A stretch of DNA of 64,000 bases from JANQJA01 sp040880285 (GTDB lineage Bacteria; Pseudomonadota; Gammaproteobacteria; Pseudomonadales; Azotimanducaceae), in the NCBI GenBank assembly GCA_040880285.1, contig JBBDIT010000055.1:124001-188000 (forward strand). The letters are read 5' to 3'. Position 1 is the stretch's first letter, and each line of letters starts with the position of its first letter. Shown here in pieces: positions 8,154 through 15,928 of this stretch. The notes below the pieces were generated by a model. It did not search any database. It was not told where the DNA came from and worked only from the letters and a program-made list of their open reading frames with translations. Both the position numbers and the translations under genes were made by a program.

Positions 8154-8912
8154 CTAGCCGAATCGGCCGGTTACATAGTCTTGTGTGCGTTCATGAGCGG
8201 GTCTTGTGAATACCTGGTCAGTTTCGCCGAACTCAACCAGGATTCCATTCTCAAGAAATGCGGTGTAATCGGAAATGCGCGCCGCCTGTTGCATATTGTG
8301 AGTCACTATCACAATAGTAAATCGTTCGCGAAGCTCAAACAGCAGGTCTTCGATTCTCGCTGTTGAGACCGGGTCCAACGCCGAACAAGGCTCATCCATA
8401 AGAATGACTTCTGGTTGCATCGCAAGGGCCCTTGCGATGCACAGGCGTTGTTGTTGTCCACCGGACAGGTTCAGGGCCGACTCCTGTAAGCGATCTTTTA
8501 CCTCTTCCCAGAGCGCGGCTTGTTTGAGTGCGGTCTCTACCCGGAAGAAGATGTTGTCAGTGAGGCCGTTTATGGTCGGGCCCCAGGCAATATTCTGGTA
8601 GATGGATTTCGGAAATGGATTGGGTTTCTGGAAAACCATACCGATTTTGAGTCGTACAGCGACCGGGTCAACATCGGATGCGTAAAGGTCTTCATCACGC
8701 AATAGCACCTTGCCTTCCAGGGTGACATTGGGAATAAAGTCGTTCATTCGATTGAACGAACGCAACAGCGTGCTTTTACCACAACCTGATGGGCCAATGA
8801 TGGCGGTGATGTTCCTTTCGCGGATCGGCAAGGTGACGTTTCGGACTGCCGGTTCTCCGCTGTAGCTGATCGAGACGTCTTGTACGTCAAGGATGCTTTT
8901 TTGTGTTTTCAT
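8154..8912 (-). CDS. pstB: Phosphate ABC transporter ATP-binding protein PstB
   Basis: The ATPase of the high-affinity phosphate importer, 252 residues. It has Walker A GPSGCGKST (about 40-48), the Q-loop region MVFQKPNPFPKSIYQN that is highly typical of PstB, the ABC signature LSGGQQQR, Walker B VILMDEPCSALDP and the switch histidine in IVTHNMQQA. It forms a homodimer on the cytoplasmic face and drives PstC-PstA. Its start codon overlaps the pstA stop by four bases (ATGA), implying coupled translation. Expression is expected to be induced by phosphate starvation from upstream of pstS. Confidence 0.97.
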   Translation of the reverse strand: MKTQKSILDVQDVSISYSGEPAVRNVTLPIRERNITAIIGPSGCGKSTLLRSFNRMNDFIPNVTLEGKVLLRDEDLYASDVDPVAVRLKIGMVFQKPNPFPKSIYQNIAWGPTINGLTDNIFFRVETALKQAALWEEVKDRLQESALNLSGGQQQRLCIARALAMQPEVILMDEPCSALDPVSTARIEDLLFELRERFTIVIVTHNMQQAARISDYTAFLENGILVEFGETDQVFTRPAHERTQDYVTGRFG

Positions 8913-9814
8913 CTGGATTGACTTCCTCTCTGGCTGCGCTGGCGAATAACGACCGCGGCGGAATTCATTATCAGAAGGACGCCGAGCAAGACCATAATTC
9001 CGGCAGCAGCCAACTCATGGAAATCCTGTTGTGGCCTTGATGACCAATTGAAGATTTGTATTGGCAGCGTGGTAAATTCGTCCATGGGTCCTTCGGGAAC
9101 AAACGCAATGTAGGTCAGTGCGCCAATCATAATAAGTGGTGCTGTCTCACCAATGGCGCGGGACAGGGCAAGGATGACGCCGGTAAGGATACCGGGGAGT
9201 GCCTCGGGCAGGACATGGGCGCGAACGACCTGCCAGCGACTGGCGCCGACGGCATAGGCAGCCTGGCGCAAGGACGGCGGAACACCTCGAATTGCCTCTT
9301 TCGATGCCACGATGATCACTGGCAGGATCAGCAGGCTCATCGTTAAAGCACCGGAAATGATGCTGCGTTCAAATCCCATAAAGCGAACAAATACTGCGAG
9401 TCCCAGAATGCCGTAGACGATAGAGGGCACGCCAGCCAGGTTTGCAATGTTGATCTCAATGAACCAGGTTATCTTGTTGGGTGGCGCGTATTCTTCAAGG
9501 TAGATGGCTGCCATTACGCCAGTTGGAATTGCGAATAGTGCTGTGAAGGCGGCAAGCCAGATGGTCCCTGCCAGCGCAGACTTGATTCCGGCATTTTCAG
9601 GAAAGCGGGATGGAAAGCTGCTCAGGAACTCCAGGTCCAGCCATGCCATGCCATCCACACAAATCTGGTAGATGAGCGTACCCAGCAGGGCAACCGCAGA
9701 AAAGGTCACGCCAATACAAAAATAGTGAAATAGGGCAGCCTTGTGACGACGCTTCGAGAGCCCGGCGAGCGCAACAGCGAGATCCGAGGTGTTATTTGAC
9801 TCGATCTCTTTCAC
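8909..9814 (-). CDS. pstA: Phosphate ABC transporter permease PstA
   Basis: A membrane permease of the phosphate importer with about six hydrophobic segments and the EAA-like loop region SLRQAAYAVGASRWQVVRAHVLPEALPGILTG split around the conserved Gly. It pairs with PstC to form the channel. I place the start at the GTG at 9814, giving 301 residues and the classic four-base overlap GTGA with the pstC stop. An ATG at 9847 would add 11 residues read out of pstC and is less likely. The first 40 residues (VKEIESNNTSDLAVALAGLS) are cytoplasmic. Confidence 0.93.
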   Translation of the reverse strand: MKEIESNNTSDLAVALAGLSKRRHKAALFHYFCIGVTFSAVALLGTLIYQICVDGMAWLDLEFLSSFPSRFPENAGIKSALAGTIWLAAFTALFAIPTGVMAAIYLEEYAPPNKITWFIEINIANLAGVPSIVYGILGLAVFVRFMGFERSIISGALTMSLLILPVIIVASKEAIRGVPPSLRQAAYAVGASRWQVVRAHVLPEALPGILTGVILALSRAIGETAPLIMIGALTYIAFVPEGPMDEFTTLPIQIFNWSSRPQQDFHELAAAGIMVLLGVLLIMNSAAVVIRQRSQRGSQSR

Positions 9815-10716
9815 TCGTAGACCTCTCTGTATCGTCGCATGATCCAATTGGCCAACAGGTTGAGTAGCAATGTAATGAGGAATAAAACGGATGCGACGGC
9901 GAAAAGTGTCTTGTAGGCCAGGGTACCGGCTGGAGTGTCTCCAAGGGATACCTGAACGATATAGGCGGTCATGGTCTGGATACTCTCCAGCGGATTGAGC
10001 GTCAGGTTGGGCGTGGCTCCAGCTGCCAGCGTCACTGCCATGGTCTCTCCGATGGCACGAGAAACAGCCAGCACAAACGTTGCAAAGATTCCGGATAGCG
10101 CTGCCGGAAGAACAATGCGCGCCGTGACTTCAAACCGGGTTGCTCCGAGGGAGTAGGCACCCTCCCTGAGGGCGGTAGGCACGGAGCGAAGGGCGTCATC
10201 ACAGAGTGATGCAACCATGGGGAGGATCATAATACCAACCACGATAGCGGCGCTTGCGGCGTTGAATACCTGGGTCTGCGGAAACACGAGCTGAAGGACC
10301 GGCGTAACCGTCGTTAATGCGAAGTAGCCGTAAACCACCGTCGGGATACCGGCGAGTACTTCCAATACCGGTTTGATAAAGCTACGAGCTCTGTCTCCAG
10401 CGTACTCACTCAGATAGACAGCACAAGCGACACCAATGGGTAGCGCGACTACTGCCGATCCCACAACGATCATCAAAGTGCCGGCTAGCAACGGCAAAAT
10501 ACCGTAGGACTTGGGGTTTAGAAGGGGCGTCCACTCCGTACCGAAGGCAAACTCAAAAATCGAAACCTGTTGGAAAAAACTGAATGTCTCGGTGGCCAGA
10601 ATAACGATGACCGATACCGTGGTAATGACGGAAATCGAGGCACAAAAGAAGAAAAGGCTGGTGAGGCCTTTTTCTCCATAGTTCTTACGACTGGTTTTCA
10701 GACTCGACATTCCCAT
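9811..10716 (-). CDS. pstC: Phosphate ABC transporter permease PstC
   Basis: The second permease of the phosphate importer, 301 residues with about six membrane segments. The segment GTEWTPLLNPKSYGILPLLAGTL and the coupling-helix region LREGAYSLGATRFEVTARIVLPAALSG, each split over several turns, are typical of PstC. A charged N-terminus (SSLKTSRKNYGEKG) is in the cytoplasm. The start ATG at 10716 has an AGGG upstream; a second ATG at 10710 is possible. It follows pstS after about 108 untranslated bases, a gap often seen because pstS is made in excess of the membrane components. Confidence 0.96.
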   Translation of the reverse strand: MGMSSLKTSRKNYGEKGLTSLFFFCASISVITTVSVIVILATETFSFFQQVSIFEFAFGTEWTPLLNPKSYGILPLLAGTLMIVVGSAVVALPIGVACAVYLSEYAGDRARSFIKPVLEVLAGIPTVVYGYFALTTVTPVLQLVFPQTQVFNAASAAIVVGIMILPMVASLCDDALRSVPTALREGAYSLGATRFEVTARIVLPAALSGIFATFVLAVSRAIGETMAVTLAAGATPNLTLNPLESIQTMTAYIVQVSLGDTPAGTLAYKTLFAVASVLFLITLLLNLLANWIMRRYREVYE

Positions 10717-10824
10717 AGAAAGCCCTGATGCGTAGCGCTGGTGGGTAGCTCTGGTGAATCGTTCCGGCGACTGGTGTTGATAATTCCTGATGGTGGCAGT
10801 GCTATAAAGCCGTGTCGACAGGAA

Positions 10825-11820
10825 CTAGTGACTGGTAAGCAGCGTGCTGACCGTCGCGTCTTCCCCATAAGCGGTGCCTGTTTCACGGGTGTCAACGCGT
10901 ACTTTTGCCTTCTGGTAAGTTTCCTCCGGCAGTTCGATATAGCCAACTTCCCTCGCCAGTATGCCGGCATTATCCAGGTAAAAGTGTACGAACTGCTCAA
11001 CCTGCGGCTTATCCAGGGCGTCTGTACGGACATACAAAAAGATGGGGCGTGAGAGGGGCGCATAACTTCCATCGTTTATCGTCACAGGATTGGGCGCAAT
11101 GGGACCACTGCCACCGTCAATTGGCACTACCTTGAGCTTGTCCTGATTCTCTTCATAATAGGCATACCCGAAATAGCCGAGGGCATATCGATCACCGGCG
11201 ACGCCCTGGACCAAAACATTGTCGTCTTCGCTGGCCGAGAAATCCGCCCTCGATGATTGCGATTCTCCATTGACGGCTTCAGTGAAATAGTCAAAGGTGC
11301 CTGAGTCGGTACCGGGCCCATACAACTTGATCGGCTGGTTCGGCCAGTGCCCCCTGACGTCTTGCCAGGTCATGACCTGGCTGCCTGGTCGCCATATCCT
11401 GTGTAATTCATCGACTGTGAGATAGTCGACCCAGTCGTTCTGCGGATTGACCACTACGGAGAGACCGTCAAAGGCGACCGGCAACTCGATGAAGGAGATG
11501 CCAGCAGCAGCTGCCTGCTGCATCTCACTGGGTTTGATGGACCTTGAGGCATCATTGATGTCCGTCTCACCATTAATGAACTTTTTGAAACCACCACCAG
11601 TACCGGACACGCCTACAGTCACGCGCACCCTGGGTGCGGCGGTCCCGAATTCCTCAGCCACGGCCTCGCTGACGGGAAAGACAGTACTGGAACCGTCGAC
11701 CCTGACCCGGCCTTCAAGTGCTGAAGCGTTTGTGGAAGACTTGCCAACATCTTGCTCTGCTGGTTCTGAACAACCGGCGGCTGCCAATGTCAGCAGCAGG
11801 AGTGTGATGAATCGAAACAT
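10825..11820 (-). CDS. pstS: Phosphate-binding lipoprotein PstS
   Basis: A 331-residue phosphate-binding protein. The N-terminus ends in the lipobox LAAAGC with Cys17 as the lipidated residue, so it is likely a lipoprotein of the inner or outer membrane facing the periplasm. The motif VDGSSTVFPVSEAVAEEF, then VGVSGTGGGFKKF and the segment YGPGTDSGTFDYF, all form the phosphate site of the PstS/SphX family. It heads the operon pstS-pstC-pstA-pstB-phoU on the minus strand. An AGGA lies about eight bases before the ATG. It is divergent from a porin gene; a candidate PhoB-binding region lies between. Confidence 0.96.
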   Translation of the reverse strand: MFRFITLLLLTLAAAGCSEPAEQDVGKSSTNASALEGRVRVDGSSTVFPVSEAVAEEFGTAAPRVRVTVGVSGTGGGFKKFINGETDINDASRSIKPSEMQQAAAAGISFIELPVAFDGLSVVVNPQNDWVDYLTVDELHRIWRPGSQVMTWQDVRGHWPNQPIKLYGPGTDSGTFDYFTEAVNGESQSSRADFSASEDDNVLVQGVAGDRYALGYFGYAYYEENQDKLKVVPIDGGSGPIAPNPVTINDGSYAPLSRPIFLYVRTDALDKPQVEQFVHFYLDNAGILAREVGYIELPEETYQKAKVRVDTRETGTAYGEDATVSTLLTSH

Positions 11821-11856
11821 AGTGCTGTCCTGATGGAGGAATTGCGAGCGTGATTA

Positions 11857-11896
11857 GACAGGGAAATTGTTAAGGGAAGTTAAATCAATGGTTAAG
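11857..11896 (-). promoter_or_regulatory. Candidate degenerate Pho box upstream of pstS
   Basis: Read on the minus strand the stretch holds three TTAAC copies and one CTGTC, with starts spaced 12, 10 and 12 bases, averaging the 11-base period of PhoB boxes (seven-base half-sites with four-base spacers). On the plus strand these are GTTAA at 11869, 11879 and 11891 and GACAG at 11857. The half-sites match the enterobacterial CTGTCAT only loosely. It lies about 40-75 bases before the pstS start. No good minus-10 box at the expected distance was found, so this is a tentative call. Confidence 0.35.
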
Positions 11897-12122
11897 ATTG
11901 TGTAGAGGTACCGAAATCCGGCTACATCGCCTTATACTGTGCTGCCTGCGCGGCCCGCGGAAAGTCGCTGCGACGTCCCCAAAAAGGGTGATCTGACCTG
12001 GGCGCGAAGAAATAGGAAGATTCGATTAATGATTCCTTTATTAAAATTTAATATAAAGATCTTAATCTGCGCGTCAAATTTCACCGTCGAAATGCTGTCA
12101 CCCACTAACGAGACTGTTGAAC

Positions 12123-13064
12123 ATGAAACAATCCCTGTCACCTGCCTATGTGGTGGGTTTGTTGCTGGTGCCCACCTGGGCTCTCGCGCTCGAACTGCCG
12201 CTTGAGTTGTACGGTGAGGCTAACGTTAGTCGGGACCTGGTAGAGGAAGATGAAAATGTCTGGACGAGCAATGTCTCTAAACTGGGTATTAAGGGAGAAT
12301 ATGCTGTCTCGACTGACCTGTCGGTCATCTATCAGGTAGAACAGGGAATTGACCTGGTCCATGGCGGCAAGCAGGTCGACACGCTCTTGAGTACTCGCAA
12401 TACTTTCATTGGTGTCTCCGGTGCCTTCGGCAAGTTTATGGTTGGCACCCACGACACGCCACTCAAGAAAACGCAGGGGAAAGTGGACCTGTTCAATAAC
12501 CAGGCGGGGGACATCAAGGCCCTGGTTCCCGGTGAAGTACGGGCGCGTGACAGTTATGTGTGGCACTCGCCTCGCTTTGCCGAGGCCTTTACCATCCAGG
12601 CCATGTATGTGCCGGCTGACTCGGACTTCGATGCCAGCCAGTCGCTGGCTATCTTCTGGGCCAGGGACAGCTTCGGAATCAATCTGGCGATTGACTCAAA
12701 GATGCGCAAGAACGACCGGGAAGTTACCCGGACGAAAGTGTATGACGCCATGCGCGGTAGCGTCGAATACAAGCCGGGTACCTGGCGATTCGGGTTGCTG
12801 CTGGAAATTGCAGAACAACGAAATACGGCCAGACCCGTAAGGGAAACGGCCTACATCGTCAGCGCGGGCAAATCCATCGAAAAGCTTACCTTTAAAATGC
12901 AGATGGGATGGTCGGACATTATTGTCCCGGACGCACGACAATCGAGCCTGGGGGTCGACTTTGCAGTGCGACCGGACTTTATCTTATATGCGCAGGCGTC
13001 AAACCATGACAACGGCATCGCGCGGCAATATACCGTATCTTTGGGTGCACGGTTTAAATTCTGA
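12123..13064 (+). CDS. Outer-membrane porin (Gram-negative porin type)
   Basis: A 313-residue protein with a signal peptide (about residues 1-22, cleaved after ALA), then alternating polar/hydrophobic strands and a C-terminal phenylalanine (SLGARFKF), the hallmark of outer-membrane beta-barrels. Segments LPLELYGEANVSRDL, SKLGIKGEYAVSTDLSVIYQVEQGID and TRNTFIGVSGAFGKFMVGTHDTP follow the trimeric general-porin pattern (Porin_4). It is divergent from pstS with 302 bases between, which suggests, but does not prove, that it is a phosphate-starvation porin supplying the Pst system. A TTG six bases earlier is in frame but the ATG at 12123 gives a proper signal peptide. Confidence 0.85.
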   Translation: MKQSLSPAYVVGLLLVPTWALALELPLELYGEANVSRDLVEEDENVWTSNVSKLGIKGEYAVSTDLSVIYQVEQGIDLVHGGKQVDTLLSTRNTFIGVSGAFGKFMVGTHDTPLKKTQGKVDLFNNQAGDIKALVPGEVRARDSYVWHSPRFAEAFTIQAMYVPADSDFDASQSLAIFWARDSFGINLAIDSKMRKNDREVTRTKVYDAMRGSVEYKPGTWRFGLLLEIAEQRNTARPVRETAYIVSAGKSIEKLTFKMQMGWSDIIVPDARQSSLGVDFAVRPDFILYAQASNHDNGIARQYTVSLGARFKF

Positions 13065-13101
13065 CTTCCCGCCCGAGTCCTCCCGACAAGACTTCGAGGA
13101 C

Positions 13102-14172
13102 TTATTCAGGAGTTCCCTGGTTGCGCTTTTCAGAGAGTGTCAGCAGAATCCTGAGAAACGCCTCACATGACGCGACGGCGGCGGACTCCTCTATCGTGTG
13201 ATAACCAGTCGTTGGAATCTGTAGCGTCGTCCCCTGCACCAGACCGTTAGAGGCCGCGGAGATTCGACCCATTTCAGTGCTGCCAATAGACTGGGCCGAT
13301 TCTCCCTTCTGCTTTGCTTCCAGATTTCGCCTTTCCACATACTCATCCTTGAAAAGATAGGAGATTCCAAGCTGCTCGCAGTTATCTCGTAAGAGATCCG
13401 TGGTTTCCACGTTGAAATTACTATTGGCATCCTTGTTCCTTAGCACCACAAGCTGCTCGTTGGCGGTAGCGACATCGGGGAAGGGACTTGTGTCTACTAC
13501 GATCAGGCGATTGGTTGAGCCGCCAAACCGGCGAAACCATTCAAGCAGGTAGCGCCAGCTACGGCCAGCCTCCTCACCGGCAGTAAAAAACGCCGTGCCC
13601 TGATAACCCAGCTCAAACAGGTGAACCAGGGCGGCCGTCGTCAAAACATTATCCAGCTGGCCAAAAAACCTGTCCTCGGCAATGACGAGGCGATCAGCGA
13701 AGGCGACCGGCGTGCCAGCTACCAGATGTTCGAGCCCACGGACCTCGAATATCAGGTTATTCCTGTACTCGCAAATATAGGAGTTGTTAATGGTGCCCTT
13801 ACCCCGGTAGGCACCGGACCAGGGTTCATAAGCCATCAGTTCGACCTGGTCGAATCGATCGGAGATCCTGTTCATCAGACTCTCGGATACAGAATTACCC
13901 AGGAGGTCAGAGCGGCTGCCCGCCACGAAAGCCGCATACTGGAACTCGTTCGGACCGGTGCAAATCAGGCCGTGCCGGTCGATATGGGCAGAGAGCATCA
14001 CGGCGCGCGGGTCCGTGCCCTGCGCAACCAGCAAGCCTTCATACCAGTACACCTGGGCCCCACGCTCCTCAAGGGCTCGTTGCAGGACTCGAAAAAAAGC
14101 GTGTTCGGCCCCAACGACACTGGGTTGCCGGATCAATTCCTTCAGGGTGTCTGTAAAGCGATCGAATTCCAT
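13102..14172 (-). CDS. M42/M20-like zinc aminopeptidase
   Basis: A 356-residue co-catalytic zinc peptidase-like protein. Candidate metal and catalytic residues are seen in order: SAHIDRHG (first His, catalytic Asp), GQLDNV (bridging Asp), AGEEAG (catalytic Glu and ligand Glu), VDTSPFPD (Asp ligand), and GYHTIEE near the end (last His ligand). This order is that of the M42 and M20/M28 families, which remove N-terminal residues from peptides or act on related amide substrates. No export signal is seen, so it is probably cytoplasmic. It is convergent with the porin gene and stands alone. Substrate unknown. Confidence 0.75.
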   Translation of the reverse strand: MEFDRFTDTLKELIRQPSVVGAEHAFFRVLQRALEERGAQVYWYEGLLVAQGTDPRAVMLSAHIDRHGLICTGPNEFQYAAFVAGSRSDLLGNSVSESLMNRISDRFDQVELMAYEPWSGAYRGKGTINNSYICEYRNNLIFEVRGLEHLVAGTPVAFADRLVIAEDRFFGQLDNVLTTAALVHLFELGYQGTAFFTAGEEAGRSWRYLLEWFRRFGGSTNRLIVVDTSPFPDVATANEQLVVLRNKDANSNFNVETTDLLRDNCEQLGISYLFKDEYVERRNLEAKQKGESAQSIGSTEMGRISAASNGLVQGTTLQIPTTGYHTIEESAAVASCEAFLRILLTLSEKRNQGTPE

Positions 14173-14491
14173 GCCTGACTCCCCAGCACGATTTCACCAA
14201 TCATTACATGGAAGCCGCGTCGCTGCTAATGGTGATATCAATTGCACCGGACCGGGCGGCGGTTGATCAATCAGCCGGGAATGCGGAGGTCCGGGAGGAA
14301 GTCCAGGAAGTAGTGCGAAGATTTTGCCTGCCACAACACCACTCTTTACCGCATTCAGTCTGGATGTCATCAGGGTCACAGCTTCATCGTGTATTTACGA
14401 TCATGCCGGTACGGGCTTATTGGTGAAAGTGACGATATTGGGAGCCTGAGTGCCGAGACAGCAAAACCAGCTAAATAGACAGGAAATCACT
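14173..14491. other. Divergent intergenic region without a clear gene
   Basis: These 319 bases separate the peptidase gene (minus) from the collagen-repeat gene (plus). They should hold both promoters, but no convincing sigma-70 boxes with 16-18 base spacing were found. A 61-codon minus-strand frame (14194-14379) has a proline-rich translation without a family look and is probably chance. An AGGAAA ribosome-binding site for the collagen gene lies at the right end. Confidence 0.5.
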
Positions 14492-15913
14492 ATGAAAAAA
14501 ACAATTCTGATGATGTTAGTCCTGACGCCGGTCGCGGTGAATGGGGCAGAACTTGTGACCTTCTCGGAAGGAACCACGGCAAAAGCCAGTGAGGTCAACA
14601 GCAATTTTGAGGCATTGAATTCGGGGATTGAGACCAATGCTGCGACGATTGAAAATATTGCATTAACACCTGGCCCGGCGGGGCCAGCAGGACCAGCAGG
14701 ACCCGCCGGGCCGACAGGTGACCCGGGAGCGGATGGCGCCCAGGGACCCAAAGGCGATAAAGGTGACCCGGGCCCGGCGGGTTCAAGTGGCAGTTTCGGT
14801 ACGGCAACCGTCGCGGTCGATTGCGATGCTGGTGGATCGATTCAGGACGTGCTTGATACCGAACCCGGTAGCATTCTGACTATTAACGTAAGTGGAACCT
14901 GTGCCGAGAGTCTGGCGATCGCCAGATCCAACGTCATCATTGTTGGTGGAACCATCGTCCCGCCACTCGATCACGATGGCTCGGCTTTGATTAAAGTATT
15001 TGGCGCATCCAATGTTGAGTTCAGCACCGTTAGTGTTGACGCCGGGGCGAGTGTCGCGTTGTTACTCGAAGGTGCGACTGGCGCATTGATCGATAGTGAT
15101 TTTGGCTCTACCGGTCATGATTTCTTCACGGTCATTCTCGATCATTCGAGACTTTCGATGCAAGGCAGTTCGGTATTCCACACGGCCCCTGCCGGAGATA
15201 ACGGTGCGATGATTGCGCTCAACAACAGTAGTGTAACCTTAAATGGTGGCAATACCTTGACCACCGATGGTGCTGAAGCCGAGACATTAATCCTGCTGGG
15301 CAATTCGAGCCTCTCCAAGGGTCTTGCGGCATTGGCGCCCGATACGCCAATGGATCACATCAATAACACAGGGCCCGGTATTGGCCTGTTGGTTGAAGGC
15401 GCTTCCAGCGTGCTTTCGATTGGTGATGTAGGGATCACAGTCAGCGGTGGTGTTGAGGTAATCGGCGGGTCCTATATGTTATTGGATACCTTCGTATTAA
15501 TCGGTGGCACTGCAGGTGGACTCGTGGTTGGTTTAAATTCCAGCGTGCTGGGAGAAGGGGAGTGTGACCCTTTTGATACTTTCAGCTGTTCACTGCATCT
15601 CCTTGGCGGGATTAAGCTCAGTCAAGGGGCGTCGGTGGAGCTTGAGCAAGCCTTCGTGGGTGCCGGCCTGAGCAACGCGAATCACGGTACTGAATTACTG
15701 GCAACCGATGTAAATTTCGCCGCACCGCTCAGGGCTGGTGGTGGAGCCATTAATCTCAGTGGTGGATCTGTTAATACGGCGCTTTGCCCGTCCCTTGATT
15801 CGGTTCTCTCCGTCAACGGAGCGACGACGGTGACTGATATAACCGGACCGTTTGATGTGCCGGGTAACGATAGTTGTGTTTACCAGGATGGCACTCCGTT
15901 GCCATATCCATAA
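14492..15913 (+). CDS. Exported collagen-repeat and beta-helix-like protein
   Basis: A 473-residue exported protein. Residues 1-18 form a signal peptide (MKKTILMMLVLTPVAVNG). Residues 20-58 hold a conserved-looking segment (KASEVNSNFEALNSGIETN) that may form a trimer-starting helix. Residues 61-97 are twelve collagen Gly-X-Y triplets, beginning GPAGPAGPAG and ending GPKGDKGDPGPAG. The remaining 370 residues are short hydrophobic/Gly-Ser-Asn repeats like those of right-handed beta-helices, with four or more Cys that may pair. Known relatives of collagen-like proteins are trimeric surface or spore fibres; the role here is unknown. The AGGAAA site supports the ATG at 14492 over an upstream start at 14450. 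The lipoprotein gene follows after 15 bases. Confidence 0.75.
   Translation: MKKTILMMLVLTPVAVNGAELVTFSEGTTAKASEVNSNFEALNSGIETNAATIENIALTPGPAGPAGPAGPAGPTGDPGADGAQGPKGDKGDPGPAGSSGSFGTATVAVDCDAGGSIQDVLDTEPGSILTINVSGTCAESLAIARSNVIIVGGTIVPPLDHDGSALIKVFGASNVEFSTVSVDAGASVALLLEGATGALIDSDFGSTGHDFFTVILDHSRLSMQGSSVFHTAPAGDNGAMIALNNSSVTLNGGNTLTTDGAEAETLILLGNSSLSKGLAALAPDTPMDHINNTGPGIGLLVEGASSVLSIGDVGITVSGGVEVIGGSYMLLDTFVLIGGTAGGLVVGLNSSVLGEGECDPFDTFSCSLHLLGGIKLSQGASVELEQAFVGAGLSNANHGTELLATDVNFAAPLRAGGGAINLSGGSVNTALCPSLDSVLSVNGATTVTDITGPFDVPGNDSCVYQDGTPLPYP
14672..14782 (+). repeat. Collagen-type Gly-X-Y coding repeat
   Basis: Thirty-seven codons encode twelve Gly-X-Y triplets plus a closing Gly inside the exported protein gene. 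Proline is frequent at X, and lysine-aspartate pairs (KGDKGD) in the later triplets are of the kind that stabilise collagen helices in bacteria lacking hydroxyproline. The first four triplets are near-identical (GPA), so the tract can change length by slippage. Confidence 0.85.
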
Positions 15914-15928
15914 GAGCAGGGGAAAATC

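Noticed and set aside
12045..12110. AT-rich region before the porin gene as a sigma-70 promoter
   Set aside because: TATAAA at 12052 has no acceptable minus-35 partner at 16-18 bases.
14194..14379. A 61-codon minus-strand frame in the peptidase/collagen gap
   Set aside because: Its proline-rich translation looks like no family and no good ribosome-binding site was seen; it fits a chance frame.
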